Assembly: GCA_948471205.1 (NCBI GenBank)
Contig: CAOKRT010000006.1
Coordinates: forward strand, 1 to 64,000
Direction: 5' to 3'
DNA length: 64,000 bases
From: an uncultured Oscillospiraceae bacterium
GTDB taxonomy: Bacteria > Bacillota > Clostridia > Oscillospirales > Acutalibacteraceae
Positions 52,573 through 61,204 of the stretch are shown here, piece after piece; positions within the stretch are counted from its first letter, which is position 1, and each line of letters starts with the position of its first letter. The notes under the pieces are model-generated. The model saw nothing but the letters and a program-made list of their open reading frames with translations. It was not told the DNA's origin and made no database searches. The position numbers were made by a program, and so were the translations under genes.

Positions 52573-54141
52573 ATGGAAACAAAGATTTTATCTACAAGTG
52601 AATATGATATTGCCCTTGCAGGTGAAATACTGAAAAACGGCGGTTTGGTTGCTTTTCCGACAGAAACGGTTTACGGTCTGGGCGCAGATGCACTGAATGA
52701 CGAGTCGGTTAAAAAAATATATATAGCAAAGGGAAGACCAAGCGATAATCCGCTGATTGTTCACATTGCGGAAAAAAACGATATTTTTCCGCTTGTGAAA
52801 GAGGTAACGCCTGCTGCAAAGGCACTGATTGATTATTTTTTTCCGGCACCATTAACCATTATTCTGCCAAAAAGCGATAAAATCGGAAATACGGTAAGCG
52901 GCGGATTGAAAACCGTGGCAGTTCGTATGCCGCAGAATGAAACAGCGCGGGCACTGATTAAAGCAGCAGGAACACCGATTGCCGCACCAAGCGCAAACAC
53001 CAGCGGGCTTCCCAGCCCCACAAAAGCAAAACATGTTATTGACGATATGGAAGGAAAAATTGACGCTGTAATCAACGGTGAAGACTGCGATTTCGGCATT
53101 GAATCCACCGTTATCACACTTGCATCGGATGTTCCCACTATTTTAAGACCCGGTGCCGTTACCAAAGAAATGCTTGAAGCTGTAATAGGCAGAGTTGAAA
53201 TAGATTCTGCTGTGCTTGAGGGTATGAAAAACAATGAAACAGCGGCATCTCCCGGTATGAAATACAAGCATTACGCACCCAAAGCCAAAATTATGCTTGT
53301 TCATGCTTCAGGGGAAAAATACGAGCGCTTTGTCAATGCTAAAAAGGACGCTTTTGCACTTTGCTTTGAAGAAGATAATATCACTATACCGAAAGTAACT
53401 TTCGGCAGAAAAAGCGACGATGCGTCACAGGCAAAGGAATTGTTTGATGCGTTAAGACAGCTTGATGAACGAGGTGCAAAAAAAGTTTATGCAAGAATTC
53501 CGAACAAAAACGGAGTAGGAATGGCAGTTTACAACAGACTGATTCGTGCCGCTGCTTTCTGCATTATTGACCTTGAAAAACCTTTCACCATCGGCTTGAC
53601 AGGACCGACAGGTGCCGGTAAAGGACATGTTGGCAAATATCTTGCCGAACTTGGATTTCATATTCTGGACACAGATATTTATGCAAGAAAAGTATGCGAA
53701 AAAAATTCACCTTATCTGTCTGTATTAGCAGATGAATTTGGAAATGATATTATAGAAAACGGCATTTTAAACAGACAGCTTCTTGCCGACAGAGCCTTTT
53801 GTTCTGCCGAAAAAACAGCGCAGCTTAATGCGATTCTGCACCCGGCAATTCTTGAATTATGCCGAAAAGATGCCGAATTTCCCAGTATTCTTGATGCGCC
53901 GCTGCTTTTTGAATGCAGGGGAAACGAAATGTGTTATAAAACAATTGCTGTTATAGCTTGTGCTGAAATACGAAAAAAAAGAATTATGCATAGGGATAAT
54001 ATTTCAGCCGAACAGGCGCAGGCAAGAATGCGTGCGCAAAAAAGCGAAGAATATTACAAAGCAAATTCCGATTTTATTATTATGAATGACGGCAGCGATA
54101 TAAAAACACAAATTAATACAATTCTGGAGGAAATACTATGA
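52573..54141 (+). CDS. threonylcarbamoyl-AMP synthase (TsaC/Sua5) fused to dephospho-CoA kinase (CoaE)
   Basis: A 522-residue fusion. Residues 1-205 are the YrdC/TsaC domain (GGLVAFPTETVYGLGADA, KGRPSDNPLIVHI, SANTSGLPSPT), which makes threonylcarbamoyl-AMP for the t6A tRNA modification. Residues ~235-330 are the Sua5 C-terminal domain. Residues ~337-522 are a full CoaE kinase (GLTGPTGAGKGHVG Walker A, DTDIYARKV, LDAPLLFE, HRDNISAEQAQARM), the last step of CoA synthesis. Both halves look active. The stop overlaps the next start by ATGA. Confidence 0.92.
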   Translation: METKILSTSEYDIALAGEILKNGGLVAFPTETVYGLGADALNDESVKKIYIAKGRPSDNPLIVHIAEKNDIFPLVKEVTPAAKALIDYFFPAPLTIILPKSDKIGNTVSGGLKTVAVRMPQNETARALIKAAGTPIAAPSANTSGLPSPTKAKHVIDDMEGKIDAVINGEDCDFGIESTVITLASDVPTILRPGAVTKEMLEAVIGRVEIDSAVLEGMKNNETAASPGMKYKHYAPKAKIMLVHASGEKYERFVNAKKDAFALCFEEDNITIPKVTFGRKSDDASQAKELFDALRQLDERGAKKVYARIPNKNGVGMAVYNRLIRAAAFCIIDLEKPFTIGLTGPTGAGKGHVGKYLAELGFHILDTDIYARKVCEKNSPYLSVLADEFGNDIIENGILNRQLLADRAFCSAEKTAQLNAILHPAILELCRKDAEFPSILDAPLLFECRGNEMCYKTIAVIACAEIRKKRIMHRDNISAEQAQARMRAQKSEEYYKANSDFIIMNDGSDIKTQINTILEEIL

Positions 54142-55541
54142 GCGAAAAAAAAGCAAAAGAGCTTAAAGAAAAGCTTTTTTACAAAAAGGAAAACGGTATC
54201 GATTTTTTAACGGAAGATGAACTGAATACCTGCGACCGATTCTGCGATGGTTACAAAGATTTTCTTTTTTCCTGCAAAACAGAACGTGAAGTTGCCTGCT
54301 GGGCAGAAGAAACCGCAAAAAAAGCAGGTTTTCTTCCGTTTGATGCTTTCGGCAAACCGCTGAATACCGGAGATAAGGTTTATCTGATGAACAGAGGAAA
54401 AGCCATTATCCTGTGCGTAAAAGGCAAAAAGCCGATTAATGAGGGTGTGAGAATATCCGCCGCCCACATTGATTCACCGCGCATTGACTTAAAACAGAAC
54501 CCTGTTTTTGAGGACAGTTCCATTGCTTATTTCAAAACCCATTATTACGGCGGTGTAAAAAAATACCAGTGGGTAGCCGTTCCGCTTTCCCTGCACGGAA
54601 GAATATGCAAAAACGACGGTTCGTTTATTGATATCACCATCGGCGAAAAAGACGGAGAACCCAAATTTTGCATTACCGATATACTGCCGCACCTTGCAGC
54701 CGAGCAATATACAAGAAAACCAAACGAGCTTGTTAAGGGCGAAGAACTGAATGTGCTTATCGGTTCACGCCCGTTCAGAGATGATTCGGAAAGCGAACGT
54801 GTGAAGCTGAATATTCTGAATCTGCTTTATGAAAAATACGGAATTGTTGAACGTGATTTCACATCGGCAGAACTTGAGCTTGTTCCTGCTTTCACAGTTG
54901 ACGACATAGGCTTTGACAGAAGCCTTATCGGCGGATACGGACATGACGACAGAGTTTGTGCATATCCTGCTTTTGAAGCCATTTTAAATATAAATGAAAT
55001 ACCGGAATATACGGCAATAACCGTGCTGACCGATAAAGAAGAAATCGGAAGTGACGGAAACACCGGACTGAATTCCTCCTATATGAAATATTTTATAGAA
55101 GACCTTGCACGCCTTGAAGGCTTTGAAGGCAGAGATGTGTTCAAAAACAGCAAGTGCCTTTCTGCTGATGTGAATGCAGCATATGACCCGACATGGGCTT
55201 CTGTTTTTGAAAAAAACAATGCAAGTGTTATAAACGGCGGTGTTTGCGTAACAAAGTACACCGGTTCAAGGGGAAAAAGCGGCACAAGTGATGCCAGCGC
55301 AGAATATGTAAGCTGGGTTAAAAACCTTCTTGAAAGCAACCATGTTTTATGGCAGAGCGGTGAGCTTGGAAAAGTTGACGCAGGCGGCGGCGGTACGGTT
55401 GCCATGTATGTTGCAAACCTGGATATAGATACAATTGATGTAGGCGTGCCTGTGCTTTCTATGCATGCACCATATGAAATTGTAAGCAAAATTGATGTTT
55501 ATATGGCATATAAAGCTTTTGTTACTTTCTTTACAAAATAA
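54138..55541 (+). CDS. M18 family aminopeptidase
   Basis: A 467-residue cytoplasmic zinc aminopeptidase that trims N-terminal residues, often acidic ones, from peptides. The metal and catalytic residues are visible in ISAAHIDSPRIDLK, GYGHDDRVCAYPAF, VLTDKEEIGSDG and the C-terminal VLSMHAPYE histidine. It lies in an operon with prfA and the TsaC-CoaE fusion, coupled by an ATGA overlap. Confidence 0.93.
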   Translation: MSEKKAKELKEKLFYKKENGIDFLTEDELNTCDRFCDGYKDFLFSCKTEREVACWAEETAKKAGFLPFDAFGKPLNTGDKVYLMNRGKAIILCVKGKKPINEGVRISAAHIDSPRIDLKQNPVFEDSSIAYFKTHYYGGVKKYQWVAVPLSLHGRICKNDGSFIDITIGEKDGEPKFCITDILPHLAAEQYTRKPNELVKGEELNVLIGSRPFRDDSESERVKLNILNLLYEKYGIVERDFTSAELELVPAFTVDDIGFDRSLIGGYGHDDRVCAYPAFEAILNINEIPEYTAITVLTDKEEIGSDGNTGLNSSYMKYFIEDLARLEGFEGRDVFKNSKCLSADVNAAYDPTWASVFEKNNASVINGGVCVTKYTGSRGKSGTSDASAEYVSWVKNLLESNHVLWQSGELGKVDAGGGGTVAMYVANLDIDTIDVGVPVLSMHAPYEIVSKIDVYMAYKAFVTFFTK

Positions 55542-55575
55542 AAAAAACGGGAGAAATAAATTCTCCCGTTTTTTT
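55542..55575. terminator. bidirectional terminator
   Basis: Stem AACGGGAGAA/TTCTCCCGTT with A- and T-runs, between the M18 and sleB genes. Confidence 0.92.
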
Positions 55576-55598
55576 ATTCCTTCTTTTCAAACACAAAA

Positions 55599-56306
55599 TT
55601 ATTTGCAGAATTTATGACTGCCGATCACCTTTGTTACAGGCCGGGAATGCATAAATTTATCATTGGTTTTTGCCGGATTGAAATAATATATGGCGCCTCC
55701 GGTCGGGTCCCATCCGTTCAGCGCATCTTTGGCGGCCTTTCTGGAAGTATCAGAAATAGGCTGATACCAGTTGCTGTCGTTTACACAGGAAAAAGCACCG
55801 TTCTGATAAACAACACCGCTTATTGAATCGGGAAAGGAACTGTGTGCAACTCTGTTGAGTATTACTGCACCTACCGCAACCTGCCCTTCATAGCTTTCTC
55901 CCCTTGCTTCTGCCGAAATAACCTTTCCGAGAAGCTGGACATCCGCATCACTGTATGCACCGGAGCCTGATGAACTGCCGCCGCTCAGACCGAGATAAAG
56001 CAGCGTTGCCTGACCTACAATACCGTCTGCCGTTAAGCCTACATTTCTTTGGAAACTTTTAACGGCCTTTTGTGTGTTTGAACCGAAAATACCGTCTACA
56101 TTGTCTTTATAATAGCCAAGCTCCTGAAGCTTTTTCTGAATTCTTCTGACCTCATCACCACTTGAACCGTATCGTGAAACCGCATAAACTGCGTTTTCCT
56201 TATAATAAAGCTCATATCCTGCGATTCCTGCCATTGTACCGCCTGCAGCGATTGCAACAACAAGCAGAAAAATATAAAAATTCCGGAAGGCTTTATAAAC
56301 TGTCAT
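55599..56306 (-). CDS. sleB: spore cortex-lytic enzyme SleB
   Basis: SleB hydrolyses spore cortex peptidoglycan at germination. The 235-residue product has an N-terminal membrane/signal helix (~10-32), a PG_binding_1 domain (~45-105, GDEVRRIQKKLQELGYY and FGSNTQKAVKSFQ) and the Hydrolase_2 catalytic domain (LLGKVISAEARGESYEGQVAVG; the glutamate in SAEARGE is likely catalytic). ATG at 56306 has AAAGGAGAG upstream. It follows a small membrane-protein gene by 30 bp. No ypeB is seen. Confidence 0.92.
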   Translation of the reverse strand: MTVYKAFRNFYIFLLVVAIAAGGTMAGIAGYELYYKENAVYAVSRYGSSGDEVRRIQKKLQELGYYKDNVDGIFGSNTQKAVKSFQRNVGLTADGIVGQATLLYLGLSGGSSSGSGAYSDADVQLLGKVISAEARGESYEGQVAVGAVILNRVAHSSFPDSISGVVYQNGAFSCVNDSNWYQPISDTSRKAAKDALNGWDPTGGAIYYFNPAKTNDKFMHSRPVTKVIGSHKFCK

Positions 56307-56336
56307 ACCAATCTCTCCTTTTATCAAATTAAACAA

Positions 56337-56603
56337 TTAAACTATAACATTAAGCAGAAAGGTAATCGCCGCGCCTGCGCCAAGACAAAGAATTGCCTGT
56401 GCAATTATATAGCGGATTTCTTTTCTTGTTTTTCTGCTTTTCGGCGGCTTATGTGCTTTTAAAGCAAAGTTTTCCGCTTCTTTTTTTAATTTTGCCCTGT
56501 CTGCCGCTGTGTATTCAGGCTTTACAAAAAAAATTATTCTTTCAAAATACGGATTTTCCGTGTTGGTAATTTCCAACACCTGTCTGTTTACACCCTTTAT
56601 CAT
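56337..56603 (-). CDS. small C-tail-anchored membrane protein upstream of sleB
   Basis: An 88-residue protein with no recognised family. The N-terminal ~60 residues are hydrophilic, with basic stretches (KPPKSRKTRKEIR), and the last ~22 residues form one membrane helix. I chose ATG at 56603 because AAAGGA lies 11 bases upstream. The longer frame starting at 56666 has no ribosome site. Co-transcription with sleB suggests a spore-related accessory role, which is inferred. Confidence 0.65.
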   Translation of the reverse strand: MIKGVNRQVLEITNTENPYFERIIFFVKPEYTAADRAKLKKEAENFALKAHKPPKSRKTRKEIRYIIAQAILCLGAGAAITFLLNVIV

Positions 56604-57011
56604 CGTTTGCCTAATCCTTTCAAAATTATACAAATAGTGTTGGATTTTCCTTTGTAAAATATTCATGTTTTTAAAAATGATTTTTAGCTATTTTTGCCAC
56701 AAAATTTATCTTGACAGGCGTATAAAATAACAATTTGTATATCAACTTTTACAGTTTAAAATTGTTCAAAACTTTGTTGAAAATGTTAAAAACCCCTTTC
56801 AAACATCGCATATTCAGCCATTTTTTACTGTTCAAAAGTATTTTAAAAGATAATTTTTCAAGTTTTGAATAGTTTACACAGAGTTTTCAACAATTTGTAA
56901 AGTTACAAATTATTACAAAATGTTTTAGCTATTTTGCTATTTTTAATATTCACTATTGACACAAAATATGTTATAATTCAGATAGAAAATAAAAAGGAAA
57001 TTATACTGACA
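56604..57011. other. very AT-rich divergent intergenic stretch
   Basis: About 400 bp holding the promoters of the sleB operon (minus) and the OGG gene (plus). It has many TTACA/TTTACA and CAAAA words, and no coding frame I could support. A TTGACA (56956) and TATAAT (56972) occur only 10 nt apart, too close to be one promoter. Confidence 0.45.
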
Positions 57012-57833
57012 ATGATAATGACCGAAGATAAAAACAGTATTATTTTAAAGGACATAAAATGTCTGAATCTTGCACTTACGCTTGACTGCGGACAGGCTTT
57101 CAGATGGGAAAAACAAAAAGACGGTTCCTGGAGCGGAGCCGCATACGGAAAATTTTTAAATATCAGGCAAAACGACGCCGGCGATTTTATTTTAAAAACC
57201 ACAGCGGCTGATTTTGAAAAAGTATGGAAGCATTATTTTGATTTAAACAGAGATTACGAAAACATATGCAGCAAACTTAAGGAAGACAGCCTTGTTTCTT
57301 CTACGATTGATGCATATTACGGTATACGTATTTTGAATCAGGACCCGTGGGAAGCGCTTGTCTCTTTTGTAATAAGCCAGCAGAACAATATAAAGCGCAT
57401 TAAGGGCATTATTAAAAAACTTTGCTGTACATATGGGAAAGAAATCTGTGACGGATGGTATTCTTTTCCCGATGCAGAAACACTCAGCCGTTTATCTGTT
57501 TCTGATTTTGAAGCCCTGGGCACAGGATACAGAGGAAAATATTTAAAAAAGCTTGCTGATGACACAGTAAGCGGCAAAATTAACCTTTATGAAATTAAAA
57601 ATATGCCATTGGAACAGGCAAGAACAGCTTTGCTGGACATTTACGGCGTTGGAATAAAAGTGGCAAACTGTGCTTTGCTTTTCGGTTTCCGGTTTACAGA
57701 ATGCTTTCCTGTTGACGTTTGGATGAAGCGGGTGCTGGATTTTTACCCTGACGGTCTGCCGGAGTGCTTCAAAGGATACGAAGGAATTGCCCAGCAGTAT
57801 CTTTTCCACTGGGCACGAAATAATTTAAAATAA
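57012..57833 (+). CDS. 8-oxoguanine DNA glycosylase (OGG1 type)
   Basis: A base-excision repair enzyme removing oxidised guanine. The 273-residue protein has the OGG N-terminal domain (LTLDCGQAFRWEK) and the HhH-GPD domain (FVISQQNNIKRIKGII; LLDIYGVGIKVANCALLFG with the catalytic lysine; then PVDVWMKRVL with the catalytic aspartate). The ATG at 57012 is favoured over earlier starts, which lie in AT-rich DNA before AAAAAGGA. It is followed 13 bp later by rsmE. Confidence 0.92.
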   Translation: MIMTEDKNSIILKDIKCLNLALTLDCGQAFRWEKQKDGSWSGAAYGKFLNIRQNDAGDFILKTTAADFEKVWKHYFDLNRDYENICSKLKEDSLVSSTIDAYYGIRILNQDPWEALVSFVISQQNNIKRIKGIIKKLCCTYGKEICDGWYSFPDAETLSRLSVSDFEALGTGYRGKYLKKLADDTVSGKINLYEIKNMPLEQARTALLDIYGVGIKVANCALLFGFRFTECFPVDVWMKRVLDFYPDGLPECFKGYEGIAQQYLFHWARNNLK

Positions 57834-57846
57834 GCAGGATTTTATT

Positions 57847-58572
57847 ATGCAGAAATTATTTATTGATTATGAATTTGATGACAAAATTGTTCTTAACGAG
57901 GAACAAAGCCGCCATATTTCAAAAAGCCTCAGAATGAAAACGGGCGATATGATAACCGTATGCAACGGAAACGGCACGGATTACGGCTGTATGATTGAAG
58001 ATATTACAAAAAGCAGTGTAACGCTTTCTGTTTGTTACCGGCAGGCTTCTGACAGCGAGCCAAACATTAAGGTATCCCTTTATCAGGGCGTGCCTAAGGG
58101 CGATAAAATGGAAGATATTATTCAGAAATGCGTTGAACTTGGCGTGCACAGCATTACACCCGTACTTACGAAACGCAGTATAAGCCGCCCTGATGAAAAA
58201 CAGGCGGCAAAAAAGAAAATAAGATACAATAAAATAGCGCTTGAAGCGGCACAGCAGAGCGGACGCGGAATTGTGCCTGAAATAAAGGCAATGACCGGCT
58301 TTAAACAGGCAGTTGAAACATGTTGTGCAGATTTAATTATTCTTTTTTATGAGGGCGGCGGAAAAAGCCTTAAAAATATCATCGAAACCGAAAACGCCGA
58401 AACAATAGCTGTTTTTATAGGACCGGAAGGCGGTTTCGAAAAAGAAGAAGTTGAAACCGTGCTCAAAAAAGGCGGAATCAATGCAACGCTTGGAAAAAGA
58501 ATACTTCGAACACAAACTGCGCCTGTTGCCGCGCTTTCATCCATCATGCTTTTAACCGGCAATCTGGAATAA
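57847..58572 (+). CDS. rsmE: 16S rRNA (uracil(1498)-N(3))-methyltransferase
   Basis: A SPOUT methyltransferase that modifies U1498 of 16S rRNA. The 241-residue product shows SRHISKSLRMKTGD, LYQGVPKGDKMEDIIQKCVE, the IGPEGGFEKEEV SAM-binding loop and LGKRILRTQTAPVAALS knot. Length and motifs are complete. It is probably co-transcribed with the OGG gene. Confidence 0.95.
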   Translation: MQKLFIDYEFDDKIVLNEEQSRHISKSLRMKTGDMITVCNGNGTDYGCMIEDITKSSVTLSVCYRQASDSEPNIKVSLYQGVPKGDKMEDIIQKCVELGVHSITPVLTKRSISRPDEKQAAKKKIRYNKIALEAAQQSGRGIVPEIKAMTGFKQAVETCCADLIILFYEGGGKSLKNIIETENAETIAVFIGPEGGFEKEEVETVLKKGGINATLGKRILRTQTAPVAALSSIMLLTGNLE

Positions 58573-58612
58573 GCAAAATCATATACTATTATATTGTTAC
58601 ACAAATAAAAGG

Positions 58613-58645
58613 AAAGGAGGGCAAATGCCCTCCTTTTCTTTATAC
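58613..58645. terminator. bidirectional terminator
   Basis: Stem AAAGGAGGGC/GCCCTCCTTT between converging rsmE and metY. Confidence 0.9.
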
Positions 58646-58656
58646 ATATTTTTCTT

Positions 58657-59925
58657 TTAAATCTGATCAAGTGCCTGCTGAATATCCTCTATAATATCCT
58701 CTGCCGCTTCAATACCGCAGGAAAAACGGATTAAATCAGGCGTAACCCCTGCTTCGGCAAGCTCTGCATCCGTAAGCTGACGGTGTGTGGAGGACGCAGG
58801 ATGCAGACAGCATGTGCGTGCATCGGCAACATGTGTAACAATTGCCGCAAGCTTCAAACTGTCCATAAACTGAATGCCGGCTTCCCTGCCGCCCTTAATT
58901 CCAAAGGAAACTACGCCGCAGGTACCGTTTGGCATATATTTTTTTGCAATTTCATACTGCTCGTCGCTTTCAAGCATCGGGCATTTAACCCAAGTGATTT
59001 TTTCATTGTTTTTAAGATATTCTGCCACTTTTTTTGCATTTTCACAGTGACGTGCCATTCTTAAATGAAGCGATTCAAGCCCCACATTCAGAAGAAATGC
59101 ATTATGCGCCGCCGGAATGGAGCCAAGATCTCTCATAAGCTGAACCGTTGCTTTTGTAATATAAGCAGCTTCGCCGAAATCTTTTGCATAAGTCAGCCCA
59201 TGGTAGCTTTCGTCCGGTGTTGTAAGCCCCGGAAATTTATCGTTCTGCTCCCAATTGAATTTGCCGCTGTCTACAATTGCGCCGCCGATTGTGGTTGCAT
59301 GACCTTCCATATATTTTGTTGTAGCATGCGTAACAATATCGCATCCGAAATCAAACGGACGGCAGTTTACCGGTGTTGCAAATGTATTGTCTATAATAAG
59401 CGGAATGCCGTTTTTATGTGCAACATCTGCAAAAAGTTCAATATCCAGTACATCCAAACTGGGATTGGAAATAGTCTCCCCGAAAATGCACTTTGTATTC
59501 GGCTTTATTGCTGCCTGAATTTCATCTGCCGATGCATGCGGAGAAACAAAGGTAAAATCAAGACCCAGCTTTCTTAAAGTAACATTAAAAAGATTGAATG
59601 TACCGCCGTAAATTGCAGAACTGGAAACAATATGATCGCCTGCCTGCGCAATATTGAGCACAGCATAAAAATTCGCAGCCTGACCCGATGACGTGAGCAT
59701 ACCTGCCACACCGCCCTCCAAAAGTGCAATTTTTGCCGCAGCATAATCGCAGGTTGGGTTTTGAAGACGTGAATAAAAATAACCCGAAGCCTTTAAATCA
59801 AACAAATCGCCCATTGCTTCACTGGAATCATATTTAAAAGTTGTGCTCTGCACAATCGGAATCACTCTCGGCTCGCCGCTTTTCGGCTTATATGCACCCT
59901 GAACACAAATTGTATCTAAACGCAT
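58657..59925 (-). CDS. metY: O-acetylhomoserine sulfhydrylase (aminocarboxypropyltransferase)
   Basis: A PLP enzyme of the Cys/Met metabolism family that makes homocysteine from O-acetylhomoserine and sulfide. The 422-residue protein shows YSRLQNPTCDYAAAKIALLE, the SGQAANFYAVL PLP-phosphate loop, the IDNTFATP aspartate region and the Schiff-base lysine in THATTKYMEGH. The C-terminal SCGIEAAEDIIEDIQQAL is typical. It is downstream of the ApgM-like gene by 16 bp and in the same operon. Confidence 0.93.
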   Translation of the reverse strand: MRLDTICVQGAYKPKSGEPRVIPIVQSTTFKYDSSEAMGDLFDLKASGYFYSRLQNPTCDYAAAKIALLEGGVAGMLTSSGQAANFYAVLNIAQAGDHIVSSSAIYGGTFNLFNVTLRKLGLDFTFVSPHASADEIQAAIKPNTKCIFGETISNPSLDVLDIELFADVAHKNGIPLIIDNTFATPVNCRPFDFGCDIVTHATTKYMEGHATTIGGAIVDSGKFNWEQNDKFPGLTTPDESYHGLTYAKDFGEAAYITKATVQLMRDLGSIPAAHNAFLLNVGLESLHLRMARHCENAKKVAEYLKNNEKITWVKCPMLESDEQYEIAKKYMPNGTCGVVSFGIKGGREAGIQFMDSLKLAAIVTHVADARTCCLHPASSTHRQLTDAELAEAGVTPDLIRFSCGIEAAEDIIEDIQQALDQI

Positions 59926-59941
59926 AATATATCACCTTTCT

Positions 59942-61150
59942 TTAATCTTTTATAAAATGAAGCATAATACCCGGTCCGAAATCAATAAAGTTTCCTGTTT
60001 CCCCGGCAGTTTCTTCGTTAATTGTTTCCACACCCTCTATCTCCTTATTTTTATGATAAATAAGATAAGGAACCGGGTCCGACGCATGTGTTCTTGTAAC
60101 TATCGGAGTCGGATGGTCCGGAAGAATCATAATTTTATAATCATCATATTTTTTAAGACCTTCAAACAATATCGGCAATACCCTCTCATCTATCATTTCA
60201 ATAGACTTCACTTTGTTCTCCGGCTCGTTTCTATGTCCGCATTCATCAGGCGCTTCAAAATGGATATATACAAGATCGTTTCTTTCAAGAATATCAAGAG
60301 CAGCGTTTGCCTTTCCTTCAAAATTCGTATCAATATATCCTGTAGCACCCGGAACCTCGGCAACCTCCATTTTTGCACAACCGCCGATTCCCTTAATAAG
60401 ATCCACAGCGGAAACAACACCGCCTTTCAGTCCGGTTACTGCTTCAAAAGAACTGAATGCCGGCCGTGTGCCCTCGCCCCAAAGCCAGATTGAATTTGCA
60501 GGCCGCTTTCCCTGCGCCTTTCTGGAAATGTTTACCGGATGGTTTTTAAGAATTTCATAAGATTTCTTCATCATTTCAATAAGCGGTTTTGCATGCTCGC
60601 TTTCGGAAAGATATTTTGTAATCACTTTTCCCGTAATATCGTGAGGCGGAGTCATTTTGCCAAGATCCGTTGTTCCGTTTGACCAAATAAGGCAGTGACG
60701 GTAGGAAACACCGGCATAAAATTTAAAAATATCATTGCCAAGCTTTTCTTCAACCGTTTTAATAATTTCCTCTGCCTCTTCCGTTGAAATATCATCCGCA
60801 CAATAATCTTCAATGGTTTTTTCCTCATAAGGCTTATCATCCTCAGAAAGCGTAACAAGATTACACCTTAACGAAACATCCGTAGGGAGCATATCAATTC
60901 CTATGGAAGCCGCTTCAAGCGGACTTCTGCCTGTATAATACTTCATGGGATCAAAGCCCATAACACTCATATTGGCAACATCAGAACCGGGGTTTAAGCC
61001 CTCAGCAACCGTGCGGATTAAACCCACCTCTGCACGCTGTGCAAGGTAATCCATATTCGGCTTAACGGCAGCCATCATCGGTGTTTTGCCGCCAAGCGCA
61101 GGCACGGGATAATCTGCCATGCCATCGTAAAGAACAACTGCATATTTCAT
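59942..61150 (-). CDS. apgM: ApgM-family phosphoglycerate mutase-like protein, possible homoserine kinase
   Basis: A 402-residue alkaline-phosphatase-superfamily protein of the archaeal-type cofactor-independent phosphoglycerate mutase family. It shows metal-site blocks VVLYDGMADYPV, NPGSDVANMSVMG (catalytic serine), FEAPDECGHRNEP and ILPDHPTPI. Bacterial members of this family have been proposed to be homoserine kinases. The window already encodes a standard GpmI, and this gene is operonic with metY of homoserine metabolism, both of which favour the kinase idea. Confidence 0.85.
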   Translation of the reverse strand: MKYAVVLYDGMADYPVPALGGKTPMMAAVKPNMDYLAQRAEVGLIRTVAEGLNPGSDVANMSVMGFDPMKYYTGRSPLEAASIGIDMLPTDVSLRCNLVTLSEDDKPYEEKTIEDYCADDISTEEAEEIIKTVEEKLGNDIFKFYAGVSYRHCLIWSNGTTDLGKMTPPHDITGKVITKYLSESEHAKPLIEMMKKSYEILKNHPVNISRKAQGKRPANSIWLWGEGTRPAFSSFEAVTGLKGGVVSAVDLIKGIGGCAKMEVAEVPGATGYIDTNFEGKANAALDILERNDLVYIHFEAPDECGHRNEPENKVKSIEMIDERVLPILFEGLKKYDDYKIMILPDHPTPIVTRTHASDPVPYLIYHKNKEIEGVETINEETAGETGNFIDFGPGIMLHFIKD

Positions 61151-61171
61151 ATTTTCTGTCCTCCAAAATAT

Positions 61172-61193
61172 GTGAAAGGGTTTCCCCTTTCAC
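61172..61193 (-). terminator. hairpin after purL
   Basis: Stem GTGAAAGGG/CCCTTTCAC on the minus strand. The following U-run is weak (ATATTTT). Confidence 0.6.
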
Positions 61194-61204
61194 CGTTATA
61201 TTTA

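Noticed and set aside
56956-56977. TTGACA and TATAAT as a promoter for the OGG gene
   Set aside because: The spacer is only 10 nt, far from 16-18.
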